A stretch of DNA of 64,000 nucleotides from Pezicula radicicola. Lineage: Eukaryota > Ascomycota > Leotiomycetes > Helotiales > Dermateaceae. The translations under genes were made by a program, and so were the position numbers. This document shows positions 55,132-64,000 of the stretch, in pieces (the stretch's first letter is position 1; the number at the start of each line of letters is the position of its first letter). Where the stretch lies: contig PDUO01000013.1 of the NCBI GenBank assembly GCA_003008705.1, forward strand, positions 826,702-890,701. The letters run 5' to 3'. The notes beneath the pieces were generated by a model that was given only the letters and a program-made list of their open reading frames with translations, had not been told where the DNA came from and searched no databases.

Positions 55132-57471
55132 TCAATGTTTCTCATTCAAGTCTCGGAACTCGCCCCTCAAACACTCAATACCCTCCTTTCTAACCACCTC
55201 TACCAATCCTGCAACCTTTGGCGCAATGGCATTTGCATCGAAACCAAAATAAGTATATGCATCCTTTCCTGGCAAGGAGTGACCGAACGAGTGCATGGAA
55301 ATGCCACCATCAGCATATCGTTCCCAGCCATTGACCGCATACGCTTCAATGACCACTCTCGGTGCCTTGGAGCGGTATTGCAGGACTTGGCGCTTATACT
55401 CAATGGGTTGAGCTTCGAAAAGTCTTTGGCAAGGGAAACTGACGACGCGCGCTCGCATGCCAAACTTCTCTTCGAGCAATTTTGCCGTTTGGACAGCGAA
55501 TACCATCTCTGCACCGACACCAATAAGTGTCACATCTGCATTCTCCTTTTCAATAAAAACATAAGCGCCCTTCTGAACGCCATCCCGAGACGAGTATTGT
55601 GGGTATTGCTCAAGATTTTGTCTGGAGAGAGAGATGATAGAGGGTGTGTTGGTTGCGTTAAGGGCCGCGATGTAGGCACCTGCTGTTTCTTCACTATCTG
55701 CCGGCCTTATATACAAGATATTGGGCATGGCGCGATAAAGAGAAGCGAGGGCAATAGGTTGATGTGTTGGCCCATCTTCGCCGGTGCCTATAGAGTCGTG
55801 TGTTGCAACATGGATTTGCTGCAGTCCTTGTAACGCGCCCATACGGATTCCCGGTGCTGCGTACTATGAATTGTGTCAGAAAGAAATTCATCAAACGAAA
55901 TTGCCGTAGAGATGGACTTACAATGTAAAACATGAAAAATGAGGAAGTTACTGGGAGGATGGTGCCTTTGTTGAAGGCGGCAAGACCGTTCGATATTGAA
56001 GCCATAGCGTGTTCTCGAATTCCCCAGTGGATATAGCGTCCAGAGTAATCGCCATTAATGCCACATGTGGTCTTCAAGTCCGGATGCTGGAAATCAACCT
56101 TTCCCTTCCAAATCATATTTACCGAGGGGGACAAGTCGGCTGTGCCAACCATGAAGTTTTTCAAGTTCTGAGCCAGGGGATTGCAGACCAAGCCGGATGA
56201 TTTCCGGGAGGGTGTCGGGGTTGTAGGAAATTCTTCTTTCTTGGGAATGTACTTCATGAAATCGTCGGTGAGTCTTCCTGCTCTCCGCAAAGCAAACTCA
56301 GCAGCTAATTCCGGATATTCTTTCTCATAGTTCTTGACGAGATTGTTCCAGTCGGCTTCAATTGCTCTACCTCTCGGTTTTGCATCTCGGAAGTAGTCGT
56401 ATACTAAGTCAGAGACATGGAAGTGCTTCTCTGGGTCCTGGCCATAGAAGCGTTTGATGTTAGCTACATCTTCTGCTCCGAACGCAGCTCCATGTGCCTT
56501 TGCATCTCCTGCAGATTTGCTCCCCAGACCGATGATCGTACGGACGTTGATGAAAGTGGGTTTATCCTTGCTATTCTTGGCTGTGATGAGTGCTCGCACA
56601 ATACCTTCAATGTCATAATTGCCATCCATGACATCGATGACATTCCAACCACTAGCAATCATCTTACCATTAATATCCTCATTGTTAACCAGATCCACAG
56701 ATCCATCACAGGTAATCTGATTGTTATCATACATCACGACGAGGTTGTTGAGTTTCCAATGTCCAGCAAGGGAGATTGCTTCCAGCGCGACTCCCTCTTG
56801 AAGACATGCATCTCCAACCATGCACCAGGTTGTGTTGTTTACAACTGGGAAATCAGGCTTGTTGTATGTTGCTGCCAAATGTTTGGTCGCCATTGCAAGA
56901 CCAACTGCGTTCGCTATTCCTTGTCCCAGAGGTCCTGTTGTAACTTCGATCCCTTCATGTTCGATTTCTGGGTGTCCTGGGCAGATGGAATCGGTTCTTG
57001 CAGAGTGATAGGATTTGAGCTGGTCGATTGTCATGTTCTTGTATCCAACAAGATGAAGGAAACTGTACTGGAAGAGACATGTGTGGCCTACAAACTTCAA
57101 GTCAGCATTTCATCTCAGAAATCTGAATAGAGAGGGCTCACCGTTTGAGAGTACGAATCGATCGCGGTTGAAGTACGAGGGATTTTCTGGCGAGTACAGC
57201 ATTACGTATTTCCACAGAGAAACTCCAATGGCTGCCATTCCTATGGCACCCCTTTATAATGACTGTCAGCGAAGCTCAGTCGTTTTGAAGATAGACGATA
57301 ATACCCTGGATGTCCTCCCTTGAACTGCTCACACAGATCTGCGATCAAACATCTAAATGTCTTCAACACCAAATCATCCTTCTCGGCTTCCTCGAGCTTC
57401 AAATTAAGAAGACCATCTTTTGCGACTTTCACCGGCAGATGCGACACCCTTTCAACTGCTGAAGGTGCCAT
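55132..57471 (-). CDS. Dihydroxyacetone-synthase-like transketolase
   Basis: ThDP-dependent ketol transferase. Exons are 57471-57305, 57251-57142, 57087-55922 and 55863-55132 (phases 2, 1, 0), 724 aa. The sequence follows the DHAS (formaldehyde transketolase) clade more than housekeeping TKT: HTCLFQYSFLHLVGY, ICPGHPEIEHEGIEVTTGPL, WCMVGDACLQEGVALEAISL (the GDA..EG ThDP-binding block), MYDNNQITCDGS, DYSGRYIHWGIREHAM (glutamate-activating block), FFMFYIYAAPGIRMGALQGL, ATHDSIGTGEDGPTHQP and LIGVGAEMVFA. It ends LRGEFRDLNEKH, without the C-terminal peroxisomal PTS1 of methylotrophic yeast DHAS. The activity could be glycolaldehyde transfer from xylulose-5-P to formaldehyde or another aldehyde. 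Divergent from a polyol-type SDR with a 727-bp shared promoter. Confidence 0.9.
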
Positions 57472-58198
57472 TGTGGAGATAAATACGCAGAAAAAGCAGT
57501 AATTGAAGAAAACGAATAGATGATGAGATACTTCAAAGTCTCCCAAGATCAGTTTTTCTTATATATTTATCTGCAAGATCATAGGGGGCGTGACAAAAGA
57601 AAGAAATGCAAATTATGCTCACGCTTCACCAAAGTCTCTGGTGTGGACGCAACTTGAGGGGTTCTGGCTAGCCAAATAGGCAAGCCGGGGGAGGAACTGT
57701 GAGCGCTTACAATTACTTATCTTGGACGTTTTTAATGGCCGGCGAATTTCCAGAAATCGCATAGCATCACGTGTAGGATATAACCTTTGCCGGCCGATAA
57801 TTCCCGTCGCTTGAACAAAACCCATGAAACAATTTGATGCAGAAGTACAGAAGAGGAAGTTGGAAGCATTTTTCTTTACTTCTGCATATGGAATGCGACA
57901 GGTGTTGTGATAATTGTTTTATTTTGAGCACTGTGGATAGCACTTTCTTACCTGCGTGCATCTCATTGCAAGGGTCAACTCGCAGTAAGTGCATCGAGCT
58001 GCCTCCTTGAGACTCAGTAACTAGGCGGAGTAAGTAAAGAAATGTACCACGCGTGAAGTCACGTCTCCCAAGAAGTACCTCGGTCCGTTAACTTTTTACC
58101 ATCTCTCTGCTCTTTCTCTTCCTTTCAAGTTCCAAAATTCAACCCAGAAACGTCTCTTAATCTCAATTCCCCTCAATTCTACAGTCAATTCCTTCAAA
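57472..58198. promoter_or_regulatory. Divergent promoter of the DHAS-like transketolase and polyol SDR genes
   Basis: 727 bp between the two start codons. Two palindromic GCCGGC sites lie at 57739-57744 and 57789-57794, with CACGTG between them (about 57770). Zn2Cys6 regulators often bind CGG-containing palindromes, so these are candidate sites for the regulator at 63 kb (inference). Confidence 0.5.
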
Positions 58199-59242
58199 AT
58201 GGGCTCCGTAGCAGAAAAAATCGTCTCCGACACCACGCTCCCCTCTCACATCCCAGAAAGTAGTCAGACACCCTCATCAACCGCACCAACAAATAAACTC
58301 TTCTCCCTACAAGGCCGCACAATCGCCATAACAGGCGGAGGAAGAGGTCTCGGAATAACACTCGCAAGTGCCGTCCTCGAAGCCGGCGGAAGCGCAGCCT
58401 GCATTGACATCTTACCCTCCCCCTCAGCGGCCGAATGGGAATCCCTTGAAAAACTAGCCAAATCGTCAAAACTACAAATCACATATCACAAATGCGATAT
58501 AACATCCGAAGAAGATATTTCCAAATGTTTAGACAGCATAGCTGAAGCCGGACGAAAAATTGGAGAACCATTGGCTGGAACCGTTGCTTGTGCGGGGATT
58601 CAACAGAAGATTCCGGCTGTGGAGTATCCTCTTGATGGGTTTAGACGTATGATGGATGTTAATGTTATTGGTACTTTTTTGACAATTAAACACTCTGCGA
58701 GAATTTTTATTAAAGAAGGGACTAAAGGGAGTTTAGTTTTGATTGCGAGTATGTCTGGACAGATTGCTAATAGGGTATGTATTACTTTTTTCCCCCGTGG
58801 TCTTGATTTGTGTGCGTGCATTATTCGATTTGGATTTGAATCGAGAAACTGATGTGTATAGGGTTTAACTTGTACTGCGTATAACACATCGAAAGCTGCT
58901 GTGCAACAAATGTGTAGGTCTGTTGCTCAGGAATGGGGTCAACATGGTATTCGCGTAAATACTTTGTCACCTGGTGTACGTTTTCTCCCTTCTCTACTTC
59001 TCCAAAACATCACTAGATTTTCTAACTTATGACAAAAACAGTATATTCGTACGGCGATGACCGATGAACTCCTAACTGCTGAACCGGAGGTTGAGAAAAT
59101 TTGGATGGCTGGTGCTCTTTTGGGAAGACTTGGCGCTCCGGAGGATTTTAAGGCTCCTGCTGTTTTTCTGTTGGCGGATGGGAGTTCGTTTATGACGGGA
59201 GCGGATTTAAGAGTTGATGGGGGGCATTGTGCCAGTGCTTGA
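58199..59242 (+). CDS. SDR of the D-arabinitol/sorbitol/L-xylulose reductase type
   Basis: NAD(P)-dependent polyol dehydrogenase-type SDR. Exons are 58199-58774, 58862-58975 and 59042-59242 (all phase 0), 296 aa. TIAITGGGRGLGITLASAVL holds the TGxxxGLG cofactor loop near residue 41, ACIDIL follows; the catalytic set is LIASMSGQ (Ser) and TAYNTSKAAV (Tyr-x3-Lys). The block CRSVAQEWGQHGIRVNTLSPGYI and the end DGSSFMTGADLRVDGGHC are typical of fungal D-arabinitol 2-dehydrogenase, SOU-type sorbitol/sorbose and L-xylulose reductases. The exact polyol cannot be told. A 30-residue Ser/Thr-rich N-terminal extension precedes the fold. Its DHAS-like divergent neighbour and the sugar transporter downstream suggest a shared pathway. 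Confidence 0.88.
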
Positions 59243-60394
59243 TTGCGGGAGTGATGCAATTGGGAGGAACTTAGTGTTGGGATAGAGATTGAATAGATGG
59301 CGATGAAAATCGAAGGCTACAAACAATCGATCTGTTTATTGTTGTGATTAAAAATCTAGGATGTTTAGTCCTGCGATCTGAATACAATACTATATCAAGG
59401 TGCCTGGTTCAAAATCAAGGCAGAGTCAAGTTACAATTCTAGTCATCCTCTATCTCATAAAACAATGCAACTACTCGACTGGGCCGCTAAAAGGGTAAGT
59501 ATGAGCTTTCAATTTTTAACAGTTAATTATTTTGTTTCAACTTGGTATGCACGCATTTGAGGTATGTATTCCAGAAAAAATAATAGCCATCGAAACTATC
59601 AAACTCTTGCTCTACTTCCATGATACAATGTAATACTAGATTGGATAGCTTTTAGGCTCTTAGCGATGAGGTTGAGTATGAAATTGGCTTTTTGCATTGT
59701 TAACGTTTCCAAAGATGAAGCTGTAGACTGTCATTATTCACAAGTTAGAACGCGTATTTTTCAAATGCTTCAGTGTTGTGTTTCAGATGAAGCAAGAATT
59801 TGGAGGATTTACTTTATCTCCATATGGGGTATCAAAAAACTCGTCATGCCATGCCCCACAGCTTCCCCACTGTTGAAGGAAACACGACGAGAAATAGTTA
59901 GGCCACCGTAGAAAAGGGTTACAATATCCTCTTTGGGCTTCAAATACCTTAAGCCCTTACCGGCCTTCTTCAATTCCATGCATCTCTTGTCCAATGACTC
60001 GCGAGTCCACCTTTCATCCCCGCAACGCACTACAAAATGGGGTTCCTGCACCACCCAAGGCTAGTATCTGTCCCTGTTCTTTCCGGTAGCTTATGGGGTT
60101 TTGATGGGGTTTGTGGGCGGACATCCCCAGGGGGAATCCCAATGCCTAAGGGGTTATGCTACTAACTAGTGTCTCTTCATCACCAAACTCATAACGGTTC
60201 TGCATCTTCCCAGAAATGGGGCACGTCTCAAGGATACCATGCTAATGCCAAGGTTTTTGTGAGAATTTCAGCTGCAGCCCATGAGTGATATAAAGCTTGT
60301 GGAATATCCACCATGTCAGGTTTTGGAGATTGATTGACTCTGGTCGTATCAGCACATCTTGCTTCATTGCAATTCCACTTCTTGTATTTTCATA
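59243..60394. other. Spacer upstream of the sugar transporter
   Basis: About 1.15 kb. No supported gene; it holds the SDR 3' UTR and the transporter promoter. A minus-strand frame near 59809-60054 looks like chance. Confidence 0.4.
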
Positions 60395-62374
60395 ATGACG
60401 ATTCTTACCGGTAAGGCCCTGAATTGGGCCATAACTGCCACAGCAGGCTCTGGTTTCCTTCTGTAAGTTCTTTAGATGAACCAATATCTTAGGCTATTAT
60501 ACTAACAATCCCTTCAGATTCGGTTATGACCAAGGAGTCATGTCAGGTCTCTTGACCGGTCAAGCATTTACAGCACAATTTCCCTCAATTGATACGACCG
60601 ATACCGGAAATGGCAGTTCTTCTCTGCAAGGGACAGTGTAAGTTTTTTATTTTCAGTCCTGCTGTTGTAGACTGACGTGTTGGCAGAGTTGCGATTTATG
60701 AAATCGGCTGTTTCTTTGGTGCTATGTTTTGCTTCGGATGGGGTGAGTGGATCGGAAGAAGAAAATGTATCTTGATCGGCTGTTTCGTCTTGTCTATTGG
60801 AGCAGCACTGCAGGCTTCAGCAAACACTATTGCACAGCTTATCGTTGGTCGAATCGTTGCTGGGTTGGGAAATGGCATGAAGTATTACACCCGAATATCT
60901 AGCTAGTAAGAATTCTGCTGACTTTTGCTTAGTACTGCTACGATTCCTGTATGGCATGCGGAGTTGATGAAAGCACATAAGCGTGGAAAGGGTCTTGCAG
61001 TGGAACTTGCTATCAATATCTTGTAGGCTTACACTATTATGCTGGAGATGATTATACTGACCGTAGAATAGCGGCGTAATGATGGCTTACTGGGTTGATT
61101 ATGGAATGAGTTATGTTAACAACGCGGCACAATTCAGATTCCCACTTGCGTTACAAATCGTATTTGCATTTGTCTCGTTTGTGGGAGTAGTTTTCCTGCC
61201 AGAATCACCAAGATGGTAAGTTCTGTACTTATTTCTCAACAGACACTCTCTAACCTCAATACAGGCTTCTCGCCCACGATAAACACGAAGAAGCGCGGCA
61301 TATTTTATGGGCTTTGGAACTTAATGCAAAGTCGATCGATGAAACCAATCCTGTCATTGACCGGGAGATGGCCGAGATTCAGCACGCTATTGCCATCGAG
61401 AGGGCAGCATCAGCAGGGACAAATGGCCTTCTCACATGCTTCAAGAATGGAGAGCAAAAGTTTCTCTATCGAACTCTCCTTGGTATTGGTGGCCAGTTCA
61501 TGCAACAGTTATCGGGCATTAATCTTATCACATATGTGAGGAGTTGCCAAAGGTTGTGGATTTTGTACCAATGCTAATGTTGTTGCAGTATGCCCCCGTA
61601 ATTTTCGAGGAATCCGTCAAGCTTTCACATAACTTGTCACTCTTGCTTTCTGGATTCAACGGCGTTGCATATTTTTTCTCATCATTGATTCCCATCTGGT
61701 GCATTGATAGGTAATTTCCACTACACCCTTACTTCTAGACGACCAAAAGCTGACAAAACGTAGACTTGGCAGAAGAAAGCTAATGTTGTTCGCCGCCGCT
61801 GGACAGTGTGCCTGCATGGCTGTTCTTGCTGGTACGGTATCAAATGGTAGCAAAAGTGCAGGATACGTCGCGATTGTTATGTTGTTTTTGTTCAACTTCT
61901 TCTTTGCCGTCGGACTATTGGCAATTCCATGGCTTTTGCCTGCCGAGTACGCTCCTTTGGCAATCCGTACCCCTGCGGCTGGTCTCGCAACAGCTTCAAA
62001 TGTTAGTTTCCTGGAAGACCATTACTAAAGATTTGGAATTGTGCTGACTCTCAACACAGTGGATCTTCACTTTCCTAGTCGTGGAAATCACTCCCGTCAG
62101 TATCAAGTCTATTGAATGGAGAACCTATATCTACTTCGCCGTATTCAACGCTTTCTTTATCCCACTTATCTATTTTTTCTATCCTGAGACTAAAAATCTC
62201 AGCTTGGAACAAATTGATAAACTGTTTACTGGCGACAAAGTCTTGCTTCATTGGCACCCATCAATGGATGCAGATGAAATCCCTGATGCAGATCTGCGGG
62301 CATTCCATGAGAAGAATGATGAACCTGAGGTTAGACATGTAGATGAGAAGGGATCTCTTGGCTCTAAATTATAA
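60395..62374 (+). CDS. MFS sugar transporter (SP family)
   Basis: Twelve-TM sugar porter interrupted by about nine introns that all splice in phase, about 520 aa from ATG 60395 (MTILTGKALNWAITATAGSG). Signature order: FGYDQGVMSGLLTG after the first intron, EIGCFFGAMFCFGWGEWIGRRK (GxxxGRR), LIVGRIVAGLGNGMNTATIP, LPESPRWLL, QQLSGINLITYYAPVIF, CIDRLGRRKLMLFAAAGQ, and LLPAEYAPLAIRTPAAGLAT with PETKNLSLEQID (PETK). The central cytosolic loop carries two substrate-independent motifs (ARHILWALELN, KNGEQKFLYRTLLG). The QQLSGIN and PESPR motifs place it in the hexose/pentose/polyol sugar-porter group; the actual sugar is unknown. The gene lies between the polyol SDR and a Zn2Cys6 regulator on the same strand. 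Confidence 0.9.
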
Positions 62375-63035
62375 AAGAGTTCACTGTCTGTTGAAGACTT
62401 CGAGAGAAAAGGTCGAGACTTCGGTTAATGGATTATATAGAAAAAGGGAGTAATTATAATTGAGATTTGTTGCATTATGTTATGTACCAGGACTTTAAGT
62501 TTCATTTGAACGTCTCAGTGATCCCTGTTAAACCTTTAATCATCCGACAAAGCGATGCAAGTTATAGAGCCTAGGATGACCCTTTCATTATTCAATGTCG
62601 GGTCACGTGATAACACACTTTTCCTACCTCCTCGTCCTTGAGGGTAGGAATCGAACACCTTTCATTTCACTCCTAAGGCTCCATTATTGCCTCATGTTTA
62701 ACCTATTTCTTCTGATCCATTTAGAAATAGAATCGAAATGAACATTATTCGTGTCTGAATCACTTGACCTTGGCTTGCGCGACGAGATGCCTATTCCAGG
62801 CAAGACCAAAACTCTAAACCGAGGGTACCTCTTTTTCGACAATAATCCAGCAAGCTTTGGAGAAATCTGGGGTCGGACAATGCATCTCCAGATCTCGCGA
62901 CTAGACATGCAACCTTATATCCTCATCCGTATAGACCCACTGCCTGATCGATAACTGAAGTGGTTTGCTTGCGGCTATCGTAGCCTCCCAGCCCCCTCTC
63001 GAATTCTCGTCGTTGGATGAGTACGGTTGCCAAAT
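62375..63035. promoter_or_regulatory. Spacer upstream of the terminal Zn2Cys6 gene
   Basis: Holds the transporter 3' UTR and the regulator promoter; CACGTG at about 62604. A GTAGGAATCGAAC stretch near 62645 resembles a tRNA B box but lacks an A box or stems. Confidence 0.4.
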
Positions 63036-64000
63036 ATGGAGAGCGAAAACGGTGATAATATTGCTTTTGCGGCGCTCCAAGGATCAGGTAATCCAGAGGT
63101 AGCTCCTAAGAAGACGAGAACAAGAAGTGGATGTTTGAATTGTCGGCGGAGGCGCAGAAAATGTAAGAATTACCCTCCCAGCCTTCGGAAGCCATGATGA
63201 AGAAATTTTGAAGCTTATGAAACCAATAGGCGACGAAACGAGGCCGTCGTGCCTCAATTGTCGGCAACGGGGCGAGGAATGTGAGTGGGGAATTAAAGTC
63301 ACATTTAGGCCTGATAATGCTTCAGCTTTGGGTGCTGAACACCCTTCGATGCGGGAGGGCTCGAGGAAGAGACCCAGACATTTTAAAGTATATCAAGCAC
63401 TCACCATGGGCATCTTCTCAAAAATCAAGACTAACACATCTCTACAGATAATGGATATCACATCGCAAGTTGAGAAGGACTACAATTCACATACATCATT
63501 AGACGTTGAAAGTCCTGCGTCGTCACGTCAAGATGAACCCCAAAGCGCAATATCACCGCCTCCAAGGATTAGCGCTGGATTCGAATCCATTAACAACCCA
63601 CAGCGAAGGTATTCACAAAGTCTCCAGCGCTCGTCAGAAGACTCTCCTTCAGCATGGCAAGCGGAAACTCCTTCATTTTATACACCGAACTCTATGGATG
63701 CATCACACTCAGATGGCGTACTATTAGCCGATGGAGACTCTCAAACCAGCCCCATATCTAATACATCTCACTTGAACCTTATTGAATCACATCATTCCCA
63801 TCATTCCCATCATTCAGAATACTCTGACCGGCCTGGTCCATCATCATTTGTCTCCGAGCCGAGGAGAAGGTTATCGAATAATCACACTGAAAGATCTCCA
63901 ATACACACGGAAGACGCAGCTGCCGAACTACTTGCGCTGCGGTATATGCCAGCACATCTGGTTCAGAGACCCGACTCGATGAATACAGCGTCCAGCATAA
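63036..64000 (+). CDS. Zn2Cys6 transcription factor, 3' truncated by window
   Basis: Start ATG 63036 (MESENGDNIAFAALQG). Two introns (about 63164-63230 and 63391-63450) splice in phase. The cluster has Cys 33, 36, 43, 50, 53 and 60 in GCLNCRRRRRKCDETRPSC and LNCRQRGEEC, with the intron again just before the third Cys. A Ser/Pro/Gln-rich low-complexity region follows, containing three HSH-type repeats (SHHSHHSHHS at about 63791-63820, from a 9-bp DNA repeat). AAAELLALRYMPAHLV near the end is likely the start of a regulatory helix. The frame is still open at 64000. It is adjacent to and co-oriented with the sugar transporter, and is a candidate pathway regulator of the 55-64 kb cluster. Confidence 0.87.

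Noticed and set aside
56417..57130. 237-codon plus-strand frame opposite the transketolase-like gene
   Set aside because: Antisense shadow of a highly conserved coding exon; no independent evidence.
62640..62660. GTAGGAATCGAAC, resembling a tRNA B box in reverse complement
   Set aside because: The would-be T-stem does not pair and no A box lies at tRNA distance.

Overview
The window is nuclear DNA of a filamentous ascomycete. Most genes carry short spliceosomal introns of about 45-130 nt with GTRNGT donors, CTAAC-type branch sites and YAG acceptors. The gene set is typical of Pezizomycotina: Zn2Cys6 regulators, Ctf18, Spo7, Spc24, Fis1, End3 and an LSH-type remodeller. The protein sequences resemble Leotiomycetes (Helotiales, perhaps Sclerotiniaceae). 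That placement is recognition from memory, not a search. No prokaryotic, viral, CRISPR or rRNA sequence was seen, and no intact transposon ORF was recognised.

Layout. 0-4 kb: the 3' end of an unrecognised gene, a charged lineage-specific gene, and a four-exon single-pass membrane protein. 4.4-18.9 kb: a compact housekeeping block with Ctf18 clamp-loader ATPase (-), a Zn2Cys6 regulator (+), an RNF126-like RING E3 (-), Fis1 (-) head-to-head with Spc24 (+), and a two-TM protein (-) head-to-head with a TatD/Scn1-like hydrolase (+). 18.9-23.7 kb: a dense non-coding repeat field (degenerate 50-70 bp units plus nine exact-length 18-bp units) directly upstream of a Myb/SANT-like nuclear protein. 25.4-39 kb: a second housekeeping block with an LSH/Irc5 SNF2 remodeller, a FSP1/AIF-like oxidoreductase, a divergent TIM-like/RpiB-like isomerase pair, an atypical dual-specificity phosphatase, a Cld1/ABHD5-like lipase and Spo7.

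39.4-43.8 kb: a Zn2Cys6 regulator followed by an UNC93-like MFS protein. 43.8-49.1 kb: gene-poor, AT-rich sequence holding one SDR gene and a diverged tandem duplication that looks RIP-mutated. 49.1-54.5 kb: an unknown protein, End3, and a frameshifted DUF6594 relic. 55.1-64 kb: a carbohydrate-type cluster, with a dihydroxyacetone-synthase-like transketolase divergent from a polyol-dehydrogenase-type SDR, then an MFS sugar transporter and a Zn2Cys6 regulator cut by the window end.

The most interesting items are:
- the 54-64 kb putative polyol/ketose catabolic cluster;
- the erythrulose-phosphate-isomerase-like divergent pair at 30.8-32.6 kb;
- the repeat field upstream of the Myb-like gene;
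- an 11-bp palindrome-like promoter motif shared by several head-to-head promoters;
- a three-fold acidic GGF motif in the Ctf18 N-terminus.
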